This document shows positions 32,549-41,690 of a stretch of DNA of 64,000 bases, piece by piece. The stretch covers positions 62,001 through 126,000 of the forward strand of contig QWII01000047.1 in NCBI GenBank assembly GCA_021405325.1, given 5' to 3'. Numbering within the stretch: position 1 is the stretch's first letter; every line of letters begins with the position of its first letter. The position numbers and the translations under genes were made by a program. The notes below the pieces were generated by a model. That model saw nothing but the letters and a program-made list of their open reading frames with translations. It was not told where the DNA came from and ran no database searches. Origin of the DNA: Caldilinea sp. CFX5. Its GTDB lineage: Bacteria > Chloroflexota > Anaerolineae > Caldilineales > Caldilineaceae.

Positions 32549-33469
32549 TCACTTTCCCGACCGTGTCACCAAATACTCCCAGGCGCTGATGGCCGCTTTG
32601 ACGCCTTCGCCAATCGCCACGGTGATCTGTTCGGCATAGACATCGGTCACATCGCCGGCGGCAAAGAGACCGGGTAGGGTCGTTTCGCAGCGTTGGTTGA
32701 CCGGAATATGACCGGTCTCCGGGTCAAACTCGATCAGGCCACGGACAAACTCGATATTGGGAATTAAGCCCAACTCGACAAAGACGCCATCGGCAGTCAA
32801 CTGGCGGGTGGCGTAATCGGTGGCAATTTCCACCCCCGTCACACAGTCGCCGCCCAGGATGCGTTGCAACTCCCAGCCAAAGAGGGGGGTCACTTTGGGG
32901 TGATTTTCAAATTGGCGCAGCCGCGCCACGGTCGCTTCGTGGGTGGTCGTCGAGAGCCAGTAGACATGGTGCGCCAGACCGGCCAGTTTGAGAATGGCGA
33001 CCTGGGTGCGTTCGCCATTGCCGACGACCACGACGTCGCGCCCGCGAAAGAGTGGGGAATGGCTCAACGCCGAGAAGCTGACGCCACGGCCCCAATATTC
33101 TTGTTCGCCGGGGACATAGAGCCGCTGCGGTTTGGCGCCGGTGGCGACAATGACGGTGCGCGCTTGCACGGGTGCGCTGTTCGCCAGTTCGACGATAAAG
33201 CCCTCTCTACCATTCTGCATGACGTGGCTCACCTCATCCGGCTGGTGGGCAATCTTTTGGTTGTGGACATGCTTCTCAAAGAGTTGCACTGTTTCCAACC
33301 CCCAAATCGGCGTCGGATAATATTGTCCGTTCAACCGGAACTCATAGTTGGCTTTGCCGCCCAGCATCGGCGCCAGGAGGATGGGCTGCAATTGAAAGCC
33401 TGCTGTATACGCCGCGGCCGCCAGACCGGACGGCCCGCCCCCGATAATGGCAACATCATAAACAGACAT
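32549..33469 (-). CDS. Ferredoxin-NAD(P) reductase-like flavoprotein (thioredoxin-reductase fold)
   Basis: A 306-residue FAD/NAD(P) protein. VAIIGGGPSGLAAAAYTAG (residue 6 on) binds FAD, VVVVGNGERTQVAI (near 147) binds NAD(P), and GLFAAGDVTDVYAEQ (near 265) is the second FAD motif. The dithiol of thioredoxin reductase (CATC) is absent: the equivalent segment reads GVSFSALSHSPLFRGRD. Proteins of this fold without the CxxC include bacterial ferredoxin-NADP+ reductases, and its position immediately upstream of nifJ fits transfer between ferredoxin and NAD(P). Disulfide reduction is excluded; the natural partner is inferred. Confidence 0.78.
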   Translation of the reverse strand: MSVYDVAIIGGGPSGLAAAAYTAGFQLQPILLAPMLGGKANYEFRLNGQYYPTPIWGLETVQLFEKHVHNQKIAHQPDEVSHVMQNGREGFIVELANSAPVQARTVIVATGAKPQRLYVPGEQEYWGRGVSFSALSHSPLFRGRDVVVVGNGERTQVAILKLAGLAHHVYWLSTTTHEATVARLRQFENHPKVTPLFGWELQRILGGDCVTGVEIATDYATRQLTADGVFVELGLIPNIEFVRGLIEFDPETGHIPVNQRCETTLPGLFAAGDVTDVYAEQITVAIGEGVKAAISAWEYLVTRSGK

Positions 33470-33483
33470 GCGTGTCCTTCCTC

Positions 33484-33918
33484 CTACGTTACCAGATCGC
33501 CCCAGGAGCGCACAACCAACCGGAAAATATCCGACTCGGTAATAATGCCAACCACATAGCCATCTTCAATCACCGGCAGACCACTGACCTGATATTCGAG
33601 CATGAGTTCGGCGGCATCTTGCACGGTGGCGTCCGGCGCAATGGTAATCGGATCAGTGGTCATGATCTGGCTCACATGTTGGTCATTGAGCAGCAGATCG
33701 GTGGCGAGGTCGGCATTTTGGAAAAAGAGCGGCACCGTGCGTAGCACATCGCTCATGGTCAAAATTCCCACCAGACCATTGCGCCGATCCACGACAGGCA
33801 GCCGCCGAATATCATGCTCGGTCATATAGTTATAGGCTTCCAACACGGAAGTCTGTGGCGTCACGGTCAAGGCCGGCGCCGTCATCCATTTGCGTACTTC
33901 AGATGCCCGTCGGTTCAT
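33484..33918 (-). CDS. Tandem CBS-domain protein
   Basis: A 144-residue protein with two CBS domains: residues about 10-65 (VTPQTSVLEAYNYMTEHDIRRLPVVDRRNGLVGILTMSDV) and 80-140 (PITIAPDATVQDAAELML, then VSGLPVIEDGYVVGIITESD). CBS pairs bind adenine nucleotides such as AMP, ATP or NADH and regulate partner proteins. It is the first gene of the leftward redox cluster and lies 14 bp before the reductase gene, so it may be an energy or redox sensor for that pathway. Confidence 0.88.
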   Translation of the reverse strand: MNRRASEVRKWMTAPALTVTPQTSVLEAYNYMTEHDIRRLPVVDRRNGLVGILTMSDVLRTVPLFFQNADLATDLLLNDQHVSQIMTTDPITIAPDATVQDAAELMLEYQVSGLPVIEDGYVVGIITESDIFRLVVRSWGDLVT

Positions 33919-33944
33919 AGGATTCCTCCCATTTTTCCAGTGCG

Positions 33945-34029
33945 GCAGTAGGTCAGTAAATCAGTAGGTCAGTGTCATCTCACTGTTTTACTGTCTCACT
34001 GTTGTACTGTCTTACTGTCTCACTGTTCA
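33945..34029. repeat. Imperfect inverted repeat of CAGTAGGT/CAGTAAAT units
   Basis: Left part gcagtaggtcagtaaatcag and right part ctcactgttttactgtctca pair imperfectly. The same 8-nt vocabulary forms the hutG-hutU hairpin at 2280. It lies upstream of the CBS gene in a 358-bp spacer between divergent genes. The rest of the spacer holds only the palindrome at 34129 that I can name. Confidence 0.65.
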
Positions 34030-34128
34030 CCCAATCCCATTTCATTTGTCTACAGCGTAGCAGGAAGCGATCGGAAGGACATCAGTCCTCTAGTGAGATA
34101 TTAGGCTGGTCGCGTGGTGGGTAGCCAA

Positions 34129-34146
34129 ACTGGTCAACTGACCAGT
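34129..34146. promoter_or_regulatory. Perfect 18-bp palindrome, possible GntR/FadR-type operator
   Basis: ACTGGTCAACTGACCAGT, an 8-bp inverted repeat around AC. Its tGGTCa/tGACCa halves resemble FadR-subfamily operators. It lies about 130 bp upstream of the first membrane-protein gene and could serve either divergent unit. No FadR-type regulator is in the window. Confidence 0.4.
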
Positions 34147-34276
34147 CTGAAAAGCGGTTACGGATGGCAGCGGCAAAACATAGGCTATTTTGCTGATTGT
34201 ACCGTGCGCCCTCTACTCCGTACACTGAGTGCAGTTTATCTTTGAATAATAATTGAAAAACTCTTGTGAGGAAACA

Positions 34277-34933
34277 ATGGAAACTGGAACAGAGGAACCG
34301 ACAAACCACCTGGCAACCGTGGTTGCGATCCTAATCGCGCTGGCAACACTCATCGGCGCGGTGGTGGCCTGGCGCGCTTCCGTGGCAGCGGATGGCGCGG
34401 GGGATGCCGACTTTGCTGGCCTGCGCGCTACGGTGAACCGGGAAGAGACACGCGCCCTGGCGGCGGTGACAGCGTATGAGAATTACAGCGCCTTTATGAA
34501 CTATCGCCGCTATGAAGATCTGGGCAATCTGTTGGCAGAAGAGCAAAACCAACAGGCAGATGACGCAGCGGCGGCGCTAGAGATGGAACGAGTGAGCGCC
34601 TATGATCTGGCGTTGGCGAATCAACAACTCTTCCCCAACAAATTTCTCAATCGTGACGGCTCTTATGCTTTACAGCGGGAAGTGGGGGAAATCTTTGCCG
34701 ACGCCGCGAAAGAGAAGGATCTGCAACCGGATAGTCAATATGCTGAAGCCGACAAGTTACGCGCTCGAACGGATCAACTGCTTGTCGCCGTCACCATTTT
34801 GGCGATGGCTTTGGTCTTTTACACGTTGGTCGAAGCGGTGGGCAGGCGGCTGCAATATCTGTTTGTTGGGGCAGGTCTACTGTGTACCCTGGCCGGCGCG
34901 GTGATGGCGATCATGGTTGAATTTGCGGCGTGA
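34277..34933 (+). CDS. Membrane protein of unknown function
   Basis: 218 residues. One membrane helix near the N-terminus (LATVVAILIALATLIGAVVAW), a soluble helical stretch of about 130 residues rich in Ala, Glu and Tyr (YENYSAFMNYRRYEDLGNLL), then two helices at the C-terminus (LLVAVTILAMALVFYTLV and FVGAGLLCTLAGAVMAIMV). The ATG at 34277 follows GAGG. The layout repeats in the N-terminal half of the next gene, so the two are probably ancient duplicates acting as a pair. I recognise no named family. Confidence 0.7.
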   Translation: METGTEEPTNHLATVVAILIALATLIGAVVAWRASVAADGAGDADFAGLRATVNREETRALAAVTAYENYSAFMNYRRYEDLGNLLAEEQNQQADDAAAALEMERVSAYDLALANQQLFPNKFLNRDGSYALQREVGEIFADAAKEKDLQPDSQYAEADKLRARTDQLLVAVTILAMALVFYTLVEAVGRRLQYLFVGAGLLCTLAGAVMAIMVEFAA

Positions 34934-34962
34934 CCCGCGCAACGAAAAAGAAGGATATGAGG

Positions 34963-36651
34963 ATGTCTGAACAAGAAGCAATCTGGAAAGAGAAACAGGA
35001 TGAGCGCTTCAAACAAACGATCGCCGTTCTGATTGCGGTTGTGACCTTGTGCGCCGCCATCATTGCCTATTTGCAAAGCGATGCCGGCGCCCGTGATGAT
35101 CGCGCCAATCGCGACAACAAGCGCTACGCCCTGGAAGCCTTTGGCCAACAGGTTCGTGGCAATGCGGAGGTAAATTACGCCTATAACAGCGCCTATCAAA
35201 GCTGGCAGGAGCTGGATCTGCTGGCGACGTCCGCTGCCAACCGGGGTGATGAAGCAGCAGCCCAGCGCTACACCAAATTGCGCGACCAGGCGCGCCAATT
35301 TAGCCCCTTGCTCGATGCACCCTATTTCGATGCCGGCAGCGGCGAGGTCGATCTGGCGCGCTATGAGGTCGATACTTATCTGGTGGCAGTGGCGGGGTTG
35401 CAAGAGGCGTTCCTAGCCTCCTCCGTCGTCAAGGATGCGTGGGATGCCAAAGCCAACACCTACATTGTCCACTTGACCTTGCTGGCGGTGGCGCTCTTTC
35501 TCTTTGGTCTGTCGCTGGTGACAGCCGGCAGCGTCACCCGTTGGATCTTTAGCACAATGGGCAGTGCAATCACCCTGGTAGCGCTGCTCTGGGCCGGTAG
35601 TGTCTATGCCCAACCAGTGGTCGATCTGCGGGATCAAGGGCAAGCGATTCAAGCCTATGCGCAGGGCATGGGGCTGGCGTACCAGAACAAATACGAAGAA
35701 GCCATTGCCGCCTTTGACGCAGCCCTCCAAGCTGCACCCGCTTATGCCAACGCCCTGGCGCAGCGGGCGGAAGCCCAGAGCGCGCTGGGCAATTGGGCCG
35801 AAGCCGCCGCCGATTACGAGCAAGCGCGCGCGTCCGGTGACCAAAGCGGCAACACCGCCGGTGAACTAGCCTGGGTCTACTACTTACAAGGCCGTTTTGA
35901 CGAAGCCATCGCCATGAATCGCACGGCGCTCCAAGCCAGTCCCGGTGAACTTTGGATTCAATATGATCTGGCCCTGAGCCTGCTAGCTGCCGGTCAACTC
36001 GACGCCGCAAAGGCGGAATATGCCACCGGCATGAAGCTGGCTGCCGACCAAGTCGCTGCGGCCAAAGCGGCCAACGCCGAGCCGCCCTCCTACCTCTGGT
36101 GGGGGCTGGATGACGCAGCCGGCGGTCTTGATGATCTGGTTGCCATTCTGGCTGGCGCAGAGAGCGCCCCGCCGCTTGACAAAATCAGCAATGGCGAAGC
36201 GATTCGCGCTGCCGCCAATGAACTCATCACCCAAATCAAGAGCCTGGCCGTCGCCCTGGAATACACCGGTCAGCCGCCGAGCGCACCGTTAACGGCGCAA
36301 ATCTCGTCTTTCGTCTTTGCCGAGCCAATCTATGATGCTGCCGGCGAAGTGACCGATTACACCGAGATCGACACTGTCCCTTTTGGCACCCAAGCAGTGG
36401 CCGTCCTCTTTGAGTATCAGGGCATGGCTGATGGACAGGAAGTGTTGTTCAAAGTCTACATTGACGGCGAAGAAGATCCTTCGTGGCGCGTCATCTTCCC
36501 CTGGGAGGCCGGTGCGGAAGGTTTGTATGAGAAGCCTTTGAGCCTGGACTATAGCGATAACTTTGTATTGCTGGCCGGTGAGTATACGGTGGAGATGTAT
36601 GTTGCGGGGCAGTTGGCCCAACGGGGTAGCTTTACAGTCGCGACGGAATAG
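34963..36651 (+). CDS. Membrane-anchored TPR protein
   Basis: 562 residues. Residues 1-230 copy the plan of the previous gene: N-terminal helix (TIAVLIAVVTLCAAIIAYL), helical domain with YNSAYQSWQELDLLA, then helices around 165-215. From about 225, at least three TPRs follow (AYAQGMGLAYQNKYEEAIAA, ALAQRAEAQSALGNWAEAAA, ELAWVYYLQGRFDEAIAMNR). The last 120 residues are beta-rich (VLFEYQGMADGQEVLFKVYI), like an Ig-type ligand domain. Start at 34963 is chosen for AAGGA seven bases upstream. It probably forms a complex with the preceding protein; the cargo is unknown. Confidence 0.7.
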   Translation: MSEQEAIWKEKQDERFKQTIAVLIAVVTLCAAIIAYLQSDAGARDDRANRDNKRYALEAFGQQVRGNAEVNYAYNSAYQSWQELDLLATSAANRGDEAAAQRYTKLRDQARQFSPLLDAPYFDAGSGEVDLARYEVDTYLVAVAGLQEAFLASSVVKDAWDAKANTYIVHLTLLAVALFLFGLSLVTAGSVTRWIFSTMGSAITLVALLWAGSVYAQPVVDLRDQGQAIQAYAQGMGLAYQNKYEEAIAAFDAALQAAPAYANALAQRAEAQSALGNWAEAAADYEQARASGDQSGNTAGELAWVYYLQGRFDEAIAMNRTALQASPGELWIQYDLALSLLAAGQLDAAKAEYATGMKLAADQVAAAKAANAEPPSYLWWGLDDAAGGLDDLVAILAGAESAPPLDKISNGEAIRAAANELITQIKSLAVALEYTGQPPSAPLTAQISSFVFAEPIYDAAGEVTDYTEIDTVPFGTQAVAVLFEYQGMADGQEVLFKVYIDGEEDPSWRVIFPWEAGAEGLYEKPLSLDYSDNFVLLAGEYTVEMYVAGQLAQRGSFTVATE

Positions 36652-36664
36652 AGGGTCAATTGAA

Positions 36665-36743
36665 CAATCTTCCGGGAAGAGGCGGCGGGTAAGCCCTTGT
36701 GGCCACACAGATCGACGACCGTCGCCTCTTCCTGGAAGATTGC
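36665..36743. repeat. 20-bp inverted repeat between convergent genes
   Basis: caatcttccgggaagaggcg (36665-36684) and cgcctcttcctggaagattg (36724-36743) pair at 19 of 20 positions, with ggtca/tgacc further out. It fills the gap between the TPR gene and ureG stop codons and could terminate both, though no T-tract follows. Confidence 0.82.
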
Positions 36744-36751
36744 TGACCAGT

Positions 36752-37453
36752 CTATGCGTGCTGGTGATGATGGGCGTGTTCGGCCGGCTGATCAAAGGCC
36801 AGTCGCCCATCCCAAAGGACGGTGCGTGCCTGCACCGGCGTATTGACAAACCCCTCAATCCACTCAATGACGGCGGGTAGCCCTGTACCATCTTTCAGAT
36901 TCGTGAAGAGCCAGGGTTTGCCGCTACGCACCCGGTTAGTGTCTCGTTCCATGAGTTCCAGTGACGCGCCGACATAGGGCGCCAGGTCGATCTTGTTGAT
37001 GAGCAGCAGATCGGAGCGGGTCAAGCCGGGGCCGCCTTTGCGGGTCATCTTGTCACCGGCGGCGACATCGAGGACATAGATCCAGACATCGACCAACTCC
37101 GGGCTAAAGGAGGCCGCAATGTTGTCGCCGCCACTCTCGACCAGCACCAGTTGCAGACCGGGCAAGGTCAATTCCAAATCGCGGATCGCTTCCAGATTCA
37201 TGGAGGCGTCATCGCGAATGGCGGTGTGGGGACAGCCGCCGGTCTCGACGCCACGCACCCGGCTGGGCGGCAACACGCCCTGGCGGACCAGAAATTCGGC
37301 GTCTTCTTTGGTGTAGATGTCATTCGTGACGACGCCGATGTTATATTTGCCGGCAAGCTCCCGGCTCAGGCAGTGAACCAGCGCTGTCTTGCCGCTGCCC
37401 ACCGGCCCGGCTACGCCAATGCGAATGGCGCGTTGGGTTTCTGTAGAGTTCAT
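36752..37453 (-). CDS. ureG: Urease accessory GTPase
   Basis: A 233-residue SIMIBI GTPase that drives nickel delivery into urease. The P-loop is [14 protein letters not shown] (near 17), the conserved metal-site segment [13 protein letters not shown] (near 70), and the guanine-specificity motif [14 protein letters not shown] (near 150). The C-terminus ends [10 protein letters not shown], a His-rich tail that could bind nickel; UreG proteins do not always have one, and no ureE is present in this window. It is the last gene of the leftward urease unit, separated from urtE by a hairpin. Confidence 0.95.
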   Translation of the reverse strand: MNSTETQRAIRIGVAGPVGSGKTALVHCLSRELAGKYNIGVVTNDIYTKEDAEFLVRQGVLPPSRVRGVETGGCPHTAIRDDASMNLEAIRDLELTLPGLQLVLVESGGDNIAASFSPELVDVWIYVLDVAAGDKMTRKGGPGLTRSDLLLINKIDLAPYVGASLELMERDTNRVRSGKPWLFTNLKDGTGLPAVIEWIEGFVNTPVQARTVLWDGRLAFDQPAEHAHHHQHA

Positions 37454-37483
37454 AGCATCCAAATCCTCAGCTATAGGGTCTCA

Positions 37484-37605
37484 AAAAAATTACACAGATA
37501 GGAAGGAGCACGGTTGCTCGTTATTCAACCCCAGGAAAGGTTGGTACGGGTTTTATACAAGCTCCACAATCTTCTCTGTGCTCCTTCCTATCTGTGTAAT
37601 TTTTT
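37484..37605. repeat. Perfect 28-bp inverted repeat, family B (copy 2)
   Basis: Arms 37484-37511 and 37578-37605 (attacacagataggaaggag core) pair perfectly around a 66-nt loop. The acacagataggaag word is shared with the hairpin at 12986-13045. It occupies the urtE-ureG junction. The outer aaaaaa/tttttt ends would make a terminator-like stem on either strand. Confidence 0.92.
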
Positions 37606-37610
37606 GCATG

Positions 37611-38312
37611 CTATACGGCCAAATACTCCTTGGCCTGCTTGGGGTCAAAATTGGTGGACGCGCCTTCCATCACAATGCGGCCTGTCTCCATCATGTAGAA
37701 ATAGCTGCCCACACTGAGCGCAAAGTCCAAAAACTGCTCGACCAGCAGAATCGACATTTTGCCTTGTTCGCGCAGGGTGTGGATCACATTCTCAATTTCC
37801 AGCATGATGGAAGGTTGGATGCCTTCGGTTGGCTCGTCGAGGAGCAGCAACTTGGGACGGCGTACCAAGACGCGACCAAAGGCCAGTTGTTGTTGTTGAC
37901 CACCGCTCAACGTCCCCGCCACCCGTTTGCGCATCTCCTTTAGCACCGGGAAGATGGTGTAGACCTCCTCCAGCGCTTCGTGATCGACCTTGTTGTCAGG
38001 CGTCGCCTCGAAACCCATCAACAGATTCTCGTAAACCGTCAAATAGGGAAAAATACCTCGCCCCTGCGGCACATAGCCAAAACCGGCGCGGGCGCGCTTG
38101 CTGGTCGCCCAGTGGGTGATTGTCTCCCCTTCAAAGCTCATCTCGCCACGGCGTAACTTGAGCAAGCCCATAATGCTCTTCAGTAAGGTCGTCTTGCCCA
38201 CGCCGTTGCGCCCCATGAGACAGATCACCTGTCCCGCCGGCACCTGTAAATTCACACTACGCAAAATGCGGCTCTCGCCATAATTCACCGCCGCGTCTTT
38301 AATCGCCAACAT
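37611..38312 (-). CDS. urtE: Urea ABC transporter ATPase
   Basis: A 233-residue branched-chain-amino-acid/urea-type ATPase (LivF-like). Walker A is LMGRNGVGKTTLLKSIMG (near 35), the signature LSGGQQQQLAFGRVL (near 133) and Walker B KLLLLDEPTEGIQP (near 153). UrtE is assigned because it follows urtD and lies within urease genes. The ATG at 38312 is preferred to a GTG three codons earlier, which lies in a CTTGTCACC repeat. Without UrtA, UrtB and full UrtC in the window it could only work with subunits made elsewhere. Confidence 0.85.
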   Translation of the reverse strand: MLAIKDAAVNYGESRILRSVNLQVPAGQVICLMGRNGVGKTTLLKSIMGLLKLRRGEMSFEGETITHWATSKRARAGFGYVPQGRGIFPYLTVYENLLMGFEATPDNKVDHEALEEVYTIFPVLKEMRKRVAGTLSGGQQQQLAFGRVLVRRPKLLLLDEPTEGIQPSIMLEIENVIHTLREQGKMSILLVEQFLDFALSVGSYFYMMETGRIVMEGASTNFDPKQAKEYLAV

Positions 38313-38314
38313 CC

Positions 38315-38345
38315 TTGTCACCCCTTCACCTTGTCACCTTGTCAC
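38315..38345. repeat. Short CTTGTCACC direct repeats
   Basis: Three to four copies of cttgtcacc/cttcacc in tandem at the urtD-urtE junction, running into the end of urtD. It resembles one arm of the word-built hairpins, but no inverse partner is present. Confidence 0.6.
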
Positions 38346-39169
38346 CGATGAGACCGGCTACGACCGATATAAACCTCGATAACTTGTGGGTCGTTTTGCA
38401 CCTGCTCCACCGGCCCCTCCGTCAAGAGACTGCCCAGGTGGAGAACCGAGACCTTACCGGCGTAGTTGCGCACAAACTCCATGTCGTGTTCCACTACAAG
38501 GACGGAGCAGCGTTTGGCAACCTCCCGCAGCAGTTCGCCGGTGCGGTTGCGTTCCTGACGGGTCATGCCAGCCACCGGTTCGTCGAGCAGGAGCAACTTC
38601 GGTTCCTGCATGAGCAACATGCCGATCTCCAGCCACTGCTTCTCGCCATGCGAGAGAATGCCGGCGCGTACATAGGCCCGCTCCCAGAGGCCGATCAATT
38701 GGAGGATCTCGTCGATCTTCTGGTGGAGCGGATCGGCTAGTTTGGAAAAGAGTTGAAGGACGCCACTGTTAAAGCCGGCGGCGGCTTCCAGATTTTCGTA
38801 GACCGTTAAAGGGGCAAAGACGGTGGGTGTTTGAAACTTGCGTCCGATGCCCTGTTGGACCAGTTCATGTTCAGCGGCGCGCAGCACATTGACGCCGCCA
38901 TTAAAGGTGACCGCGCCCTGCTGGGGTCGCGTCTTGCCGGTCATCACATCAAGCAGGGTTGTTTTACCAGCACCGTTGGGGCCAATCACAAAGCGCAATT
39001 CGCCCCGCTGCATGGAGAAATTGAGATTATTCAGCGCTTTGAAGCCGTCAAAGCTGACCGTGACGTCCTGTACATCGACAATCTTATCTTGCGTGTTGCC
39101 ATTACGGGGGATCGCAGTGGGCTGTGCGCTATGCGTCAGCACGCCATTGCTTGTACTGCTGACCATCAT
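38342..39169 (-). CDS. urtD: Urea ABC transporter ATPase
   Basis: A 275-residue LivG-like ATPase. Walker A is FVIGPNGAGKTTLLDVMTG (near 62), the signature LSHGEKQWLEIGMLL (near 175) reads SHGE instead of SGGQ as is usual in UrtD, and Walker B is KLLLLDEPVAGM (near 193). The first 28 residues are a non-conserved extension. Its ATG overlaps the stop of the truncated urtC by four bases, preserving the original urtC-urtD coupling. Confidence 0.9.
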   Translation of the reverse strand: MMVSSTSNGVLTHSAQPTAIPRNGNTQDKIVDVQDVTVSFDGFKALNNLNFSMQRGELRFVIGPNGAGKTTLLDVMTGKTRPQQGAVTFNGGVNVLRAAEHELVQQGIGRKFQTPTVFAPLTVYENLEAAAGFNSGVLQLFSKLADPLHQKIDEILQLIGLWERAYVRAGILSHGEKQWLEIGMLLMQEPKLLLLDEPVAGMTRQERNRTGELLREVAKRCSVLVVEHDMEFVRNYAGKVSVLHLGSLLTEGPVEQVQNDPQVIEVYIGRSRSHR

Positions 39170-39591
39170 GCGCCTCCTTCGATGGGAGATGAGGCTTTTT
39201 CCAGACGAGAGCCATCATTACCGGATAGGGGGGGTGACTTGGTAGACGCTTCCCGATCCGCGGTGCGGTAATACGAAAGACCATGTTCCGACATTTCGAG
39301 CGGTTCTCCCGAGAGCATAACGCGTAGGCGATTGAAACCGGTGAGCAACGTTCCCACAATCCCCGCCTTGAAGAAGAGGACGCTGACCACAAAGAGCAAG
39401 CCGAGAAAATATTGCCAGATGTCCGGGTAGGCTTCGCTGAAAAAGCTACGGGCATAGCTTACAACAAGCGCGCCGACCACAGCGCCAAATAGTGTACCAC
39501 GACCACCAATTGCCACCCAAATCACCATTTCAATCGAGGGCACCACGCCCATGTCTACTAATTGGGTTCTAGTTTGTCCTGGTTCGGGCAT
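39166..39591 (-). pseudogene. urtC: C-terminal fragment of urea permease UrtC
   Basis: Only the last quarter of the permease remains. SIEMVIWVAIGGRGTLFGAV and YPDIWQYFLGLLFVVSVLFF match the UrtC/LivM C-terminus, which is normally preceded by about 250 residues with several membrane helices. Homology starts abruptly at about 39540, some 60 bp after the ureC stop. Possible starts are at 39591 or 39552. A deletion that removed the urtC 5' part (and perhaps urtA and urtB) and joined it to ureC explains the arrangement; a chimeric assembly is the alternative. Confidence 0.78.
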
Positions 39592-39598
39592 CCTATTG

Positions 39599-41323
39599 CT
39601 AGAACAAAAAATACCGCTGCGCCATCGGCAAGACCGTCGCCGGTTCACAAGTGAGCAATTCGCCGTCGGCGCGCACCTCGTAGCTCTCCGGATCGACTTC
39701 AATGGTCGGAGTAGCGGCGTTATGCACCATGTCGGCTTTGCCGATAGTACGGCATTTTTCCACGGCTACCACCCGCTTGTGTAGCCCCAGTTGCGCGGGG
39801 ATGCCGGCTTCGACTGCCGCTTGCGACATAAACGCTACACTGGTTGCCCCGATGGCGCGGCCAAAGCTGCCAAACATGGGGCGATAGAATACCGGTTGGG
39901 GCGTCGGGATCGAGGCGTTGGCGTCCCCCATCACGCTCCAGGCGATCAAGCCGCCTTTGACAATCAACTCCGGCTTGACGCCAAAAAAGGCCGGCTGCCA
40001 GATCACGAGATCGGCCAATTTGCCTGGCTCAATCGACCCGATTTCATGCGCGACGCCGTGGGTGATGGCCGGGTTGATGGTGTACTTGGCAATATAGCGC
40101 TTGACCCGTGTGTTGTCATTGCGGCTGGAATCACCTGGCAAGGGGCCGCGCTGCACTTTCATCTTGTGTGCGGTCTGCCAGGTGCGCATTACCACTTCGC
40201 CAATGCGTCCCATCGCCTGCGAATCGCTGGCGATCATGCTGATGACCCCCAGGTCGTGGAGAAGATCTTCAGCGGCAATGGTCTCGGCGCGAATGCGGCT
40301 TTCAGCAAAAGCAACATCCTCCGGCACCAGCGGGTTTAGGTGATGACAGACCATGAGCATATCCAAATGCTCGGCAATGGTGTTGACCGTATAGGGGCGG
40401 GTCGGGTTGGTGGAGGAGGGCAAAATGTAGGGGAAGGAAGCCACCTTGATAATATCGGGCGCGTGACCGCCGCCGGCGCCTTCGGTGTGATAGGTGTGGA
40501 TCGTGCGTCCGTTGATGGCGGCAATAGTCGCTTCGACAAAGCCCGCTTCGTTGAGCGTGTCGGTGTGGATAGCAACCTGCACATCATACGTATCAGCCAC
40601 TGCCAGGCACGTATCAATGGCGGCGGGCGTGGTTCCCCAATCTTCATGCAATTTCAGCCCACAGGCGCCGGCCAGAAGCTGCTCTACCAGCGGCGCAGCA
40701 GTGGCGGCGTTACCCTTCCCTAAAAAGCCAAAGTTCATGGGCCATGCTTCCGCCGCCTGGTACATGCGCGCCAAGTTCCAGGCGCCGGGCGTGCATGTGG
40801 TGGCGTTGGTGCCGGTGGCCGGCCCGGTCCCGCCGCCGATCATGGTGGTGATGCCGTTACTCAAGGCTTCGTAGATCTGTTGTGGGGCAATGAAATGAAT
40901 ATGCGCGTCAACCCCGCCGGCGGTGACAATCTTGCCTTCGCCGGCGATCACTTCGGTGGACGCGCCGACCACCAGTTGTGGATCGACGCCGGCCATCGTA
41001 TCCGGGTTGCCGACTTTGCCCACCTTGACAATGCGGCCATCTTTGATGCCGATGTCACCTTTGACAATGCCCCAATGGTCAATAATCAGCGCATTGGTAA
41101 TCACCAGATCCAGGGCACCGTTGCTTCCTGCGCGTGTGGCGCGACCGCTTTGGCCCATGCCATCGCGGATCACCTTGCCGCCGCCAAAGGTGATCTCGTC
41201 ACCGTAGATGGTGTAGTCGTGTTCCACTTCGATGATTAACTCACTGTCGGCTAGCCGCACTCGATCGCCGGTCGTCGGCCCGAAGAGATCGGCATAGGTT
41301 TTACGTGGAATGGACAAAGTCAT
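39599..41323 (-). CDS. ureC: Urease alpha (catalytic) subunit
   Basis: A 574-residue nickel amidohydrolase splitting urea into ammonia and carbamate. [11 protein letters not shown] (near 140) gives the first nickel-binding histidines and [13 protein letters not shown] (near 222) the carbamylated bridging lysine. [12 protein letters not shown] (near 280) and [21 protein letters not shown] (near 325, mobile flap) follow, and [13 protein letters not shown] (near 370) holds the last ligand Asp. It ends [11 protein letters not shown], the canonical urease terminus, so it is complete. ATG overlaps the ureB stop (ATGA). Confidence 0.98.
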   Translation of the reverse strand: MTLSIPRKTYADLFGPTTGDRVRLADSELIIEVEHDYTIYGDEITFGGGKVIRDGMGQSGRATRAGSNGALDLVITNALIIDHWGIVKGDIGIKDGRIVKVGKVGNPDTMAGVDPQLVVGASTEVIAGEGKIVTAGGVDAHIHFIAPQQIYEALSNGITTMIGGGTGPATGTNATTCTPGAWNLARMYQAAEAWPMNFGFLGKGNAATAAPLVEQLLAGACGLKLHEDWGTTPAAIDTCLAVADTYDVQVAIHTDTLNEAGFVEATIAAINGRTIHTYHTEGAGGGHAPDIIKVASFPYILPSSTNPTRPYTVNTIAEHLDMLMVCHHLNPLVPEDVAFAESRIRAETIAAEDLLHDLGVISMIASDSQAMGRIGEVVMRTWQTAHKMKVQRGPLPGDSSRNDNTRVKRYIAKYTINPAITHGVAHEIGSIEPGKLADLVIWQPAFFGVKPELIVKGGLIAWSVMGDANASIPTPQPVFYRPMFGSFGRAIGATSVAFMSQAAVEAGIPAQLGLHKRVVAVEKCRTIGKADMVHNAATPTIEVDPESYEVRADGELLTCEPATVLPMAQRYFLF

Positions 41324-41673
41324 GCGACTGCCTCCTCTGCTTTGGCTTTGACTGTAGCGTCATCTAATGCGCCTTGCACCAGGCCCCGATGGCCCACGGC
41401 TATGCGACTGCCGGCCAGCGCCACCAACGTTACTTCTTTGGCATCCCCCGGCTCAAAACGCACCGCTGTTCCGGCAGCAATGTTGAGTCGCATCCCATAG
41501 GCTGCGGCCCGGTCGAATGCCAACCCTTGATTAACCTCAAAAAAATGGTAATGGCTGCCTACCTGAATCGGTCGGTCCCCTGTATGGCGCACCAGCAGCG
41601 TCACCATAGCGCGACCCACATTCGCCGCAATGGCTGGTGCTGCTTCATCAACCAACACTTCCCCTGGAATCAT
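41320..41673 (-). CDS. ureB: Urease beta subunit
   Basis: A 117-residue structural subunit: [20 protein letters not shown] at the N-terminus and [28 protein letters not shown] in the middle are strongly typical. The ATG at 41673 has AAAGGAGG upstream. A longer frame starting in the GGATGAA hairpin is rejected. Separate ureA and ureB indicates the three-subunit bacterial form. Confidence 0.96.
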   Translation of the reverse strand: MIPGEVLVDEAAPAIAANVGRAMVTLLVRHTGDRPIQVGSHYHFFEVNQGLAFDRAAAYGMRLNIAAGTAVRFEPGDAKEVTLVALAGSRIAVGHRGLVQGALDDATVKAKAEEAVA

Positions 41674-41690
41674 ACCGCCTCCTTTTTGTA

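Noticed and set aside
39541..39702. 178-aa intact protein covering the urtC fragment
   Set aside because: Its first 37 residues are the end of ureC read in another frame; only the part after about 39552 is homologous to UrtC.
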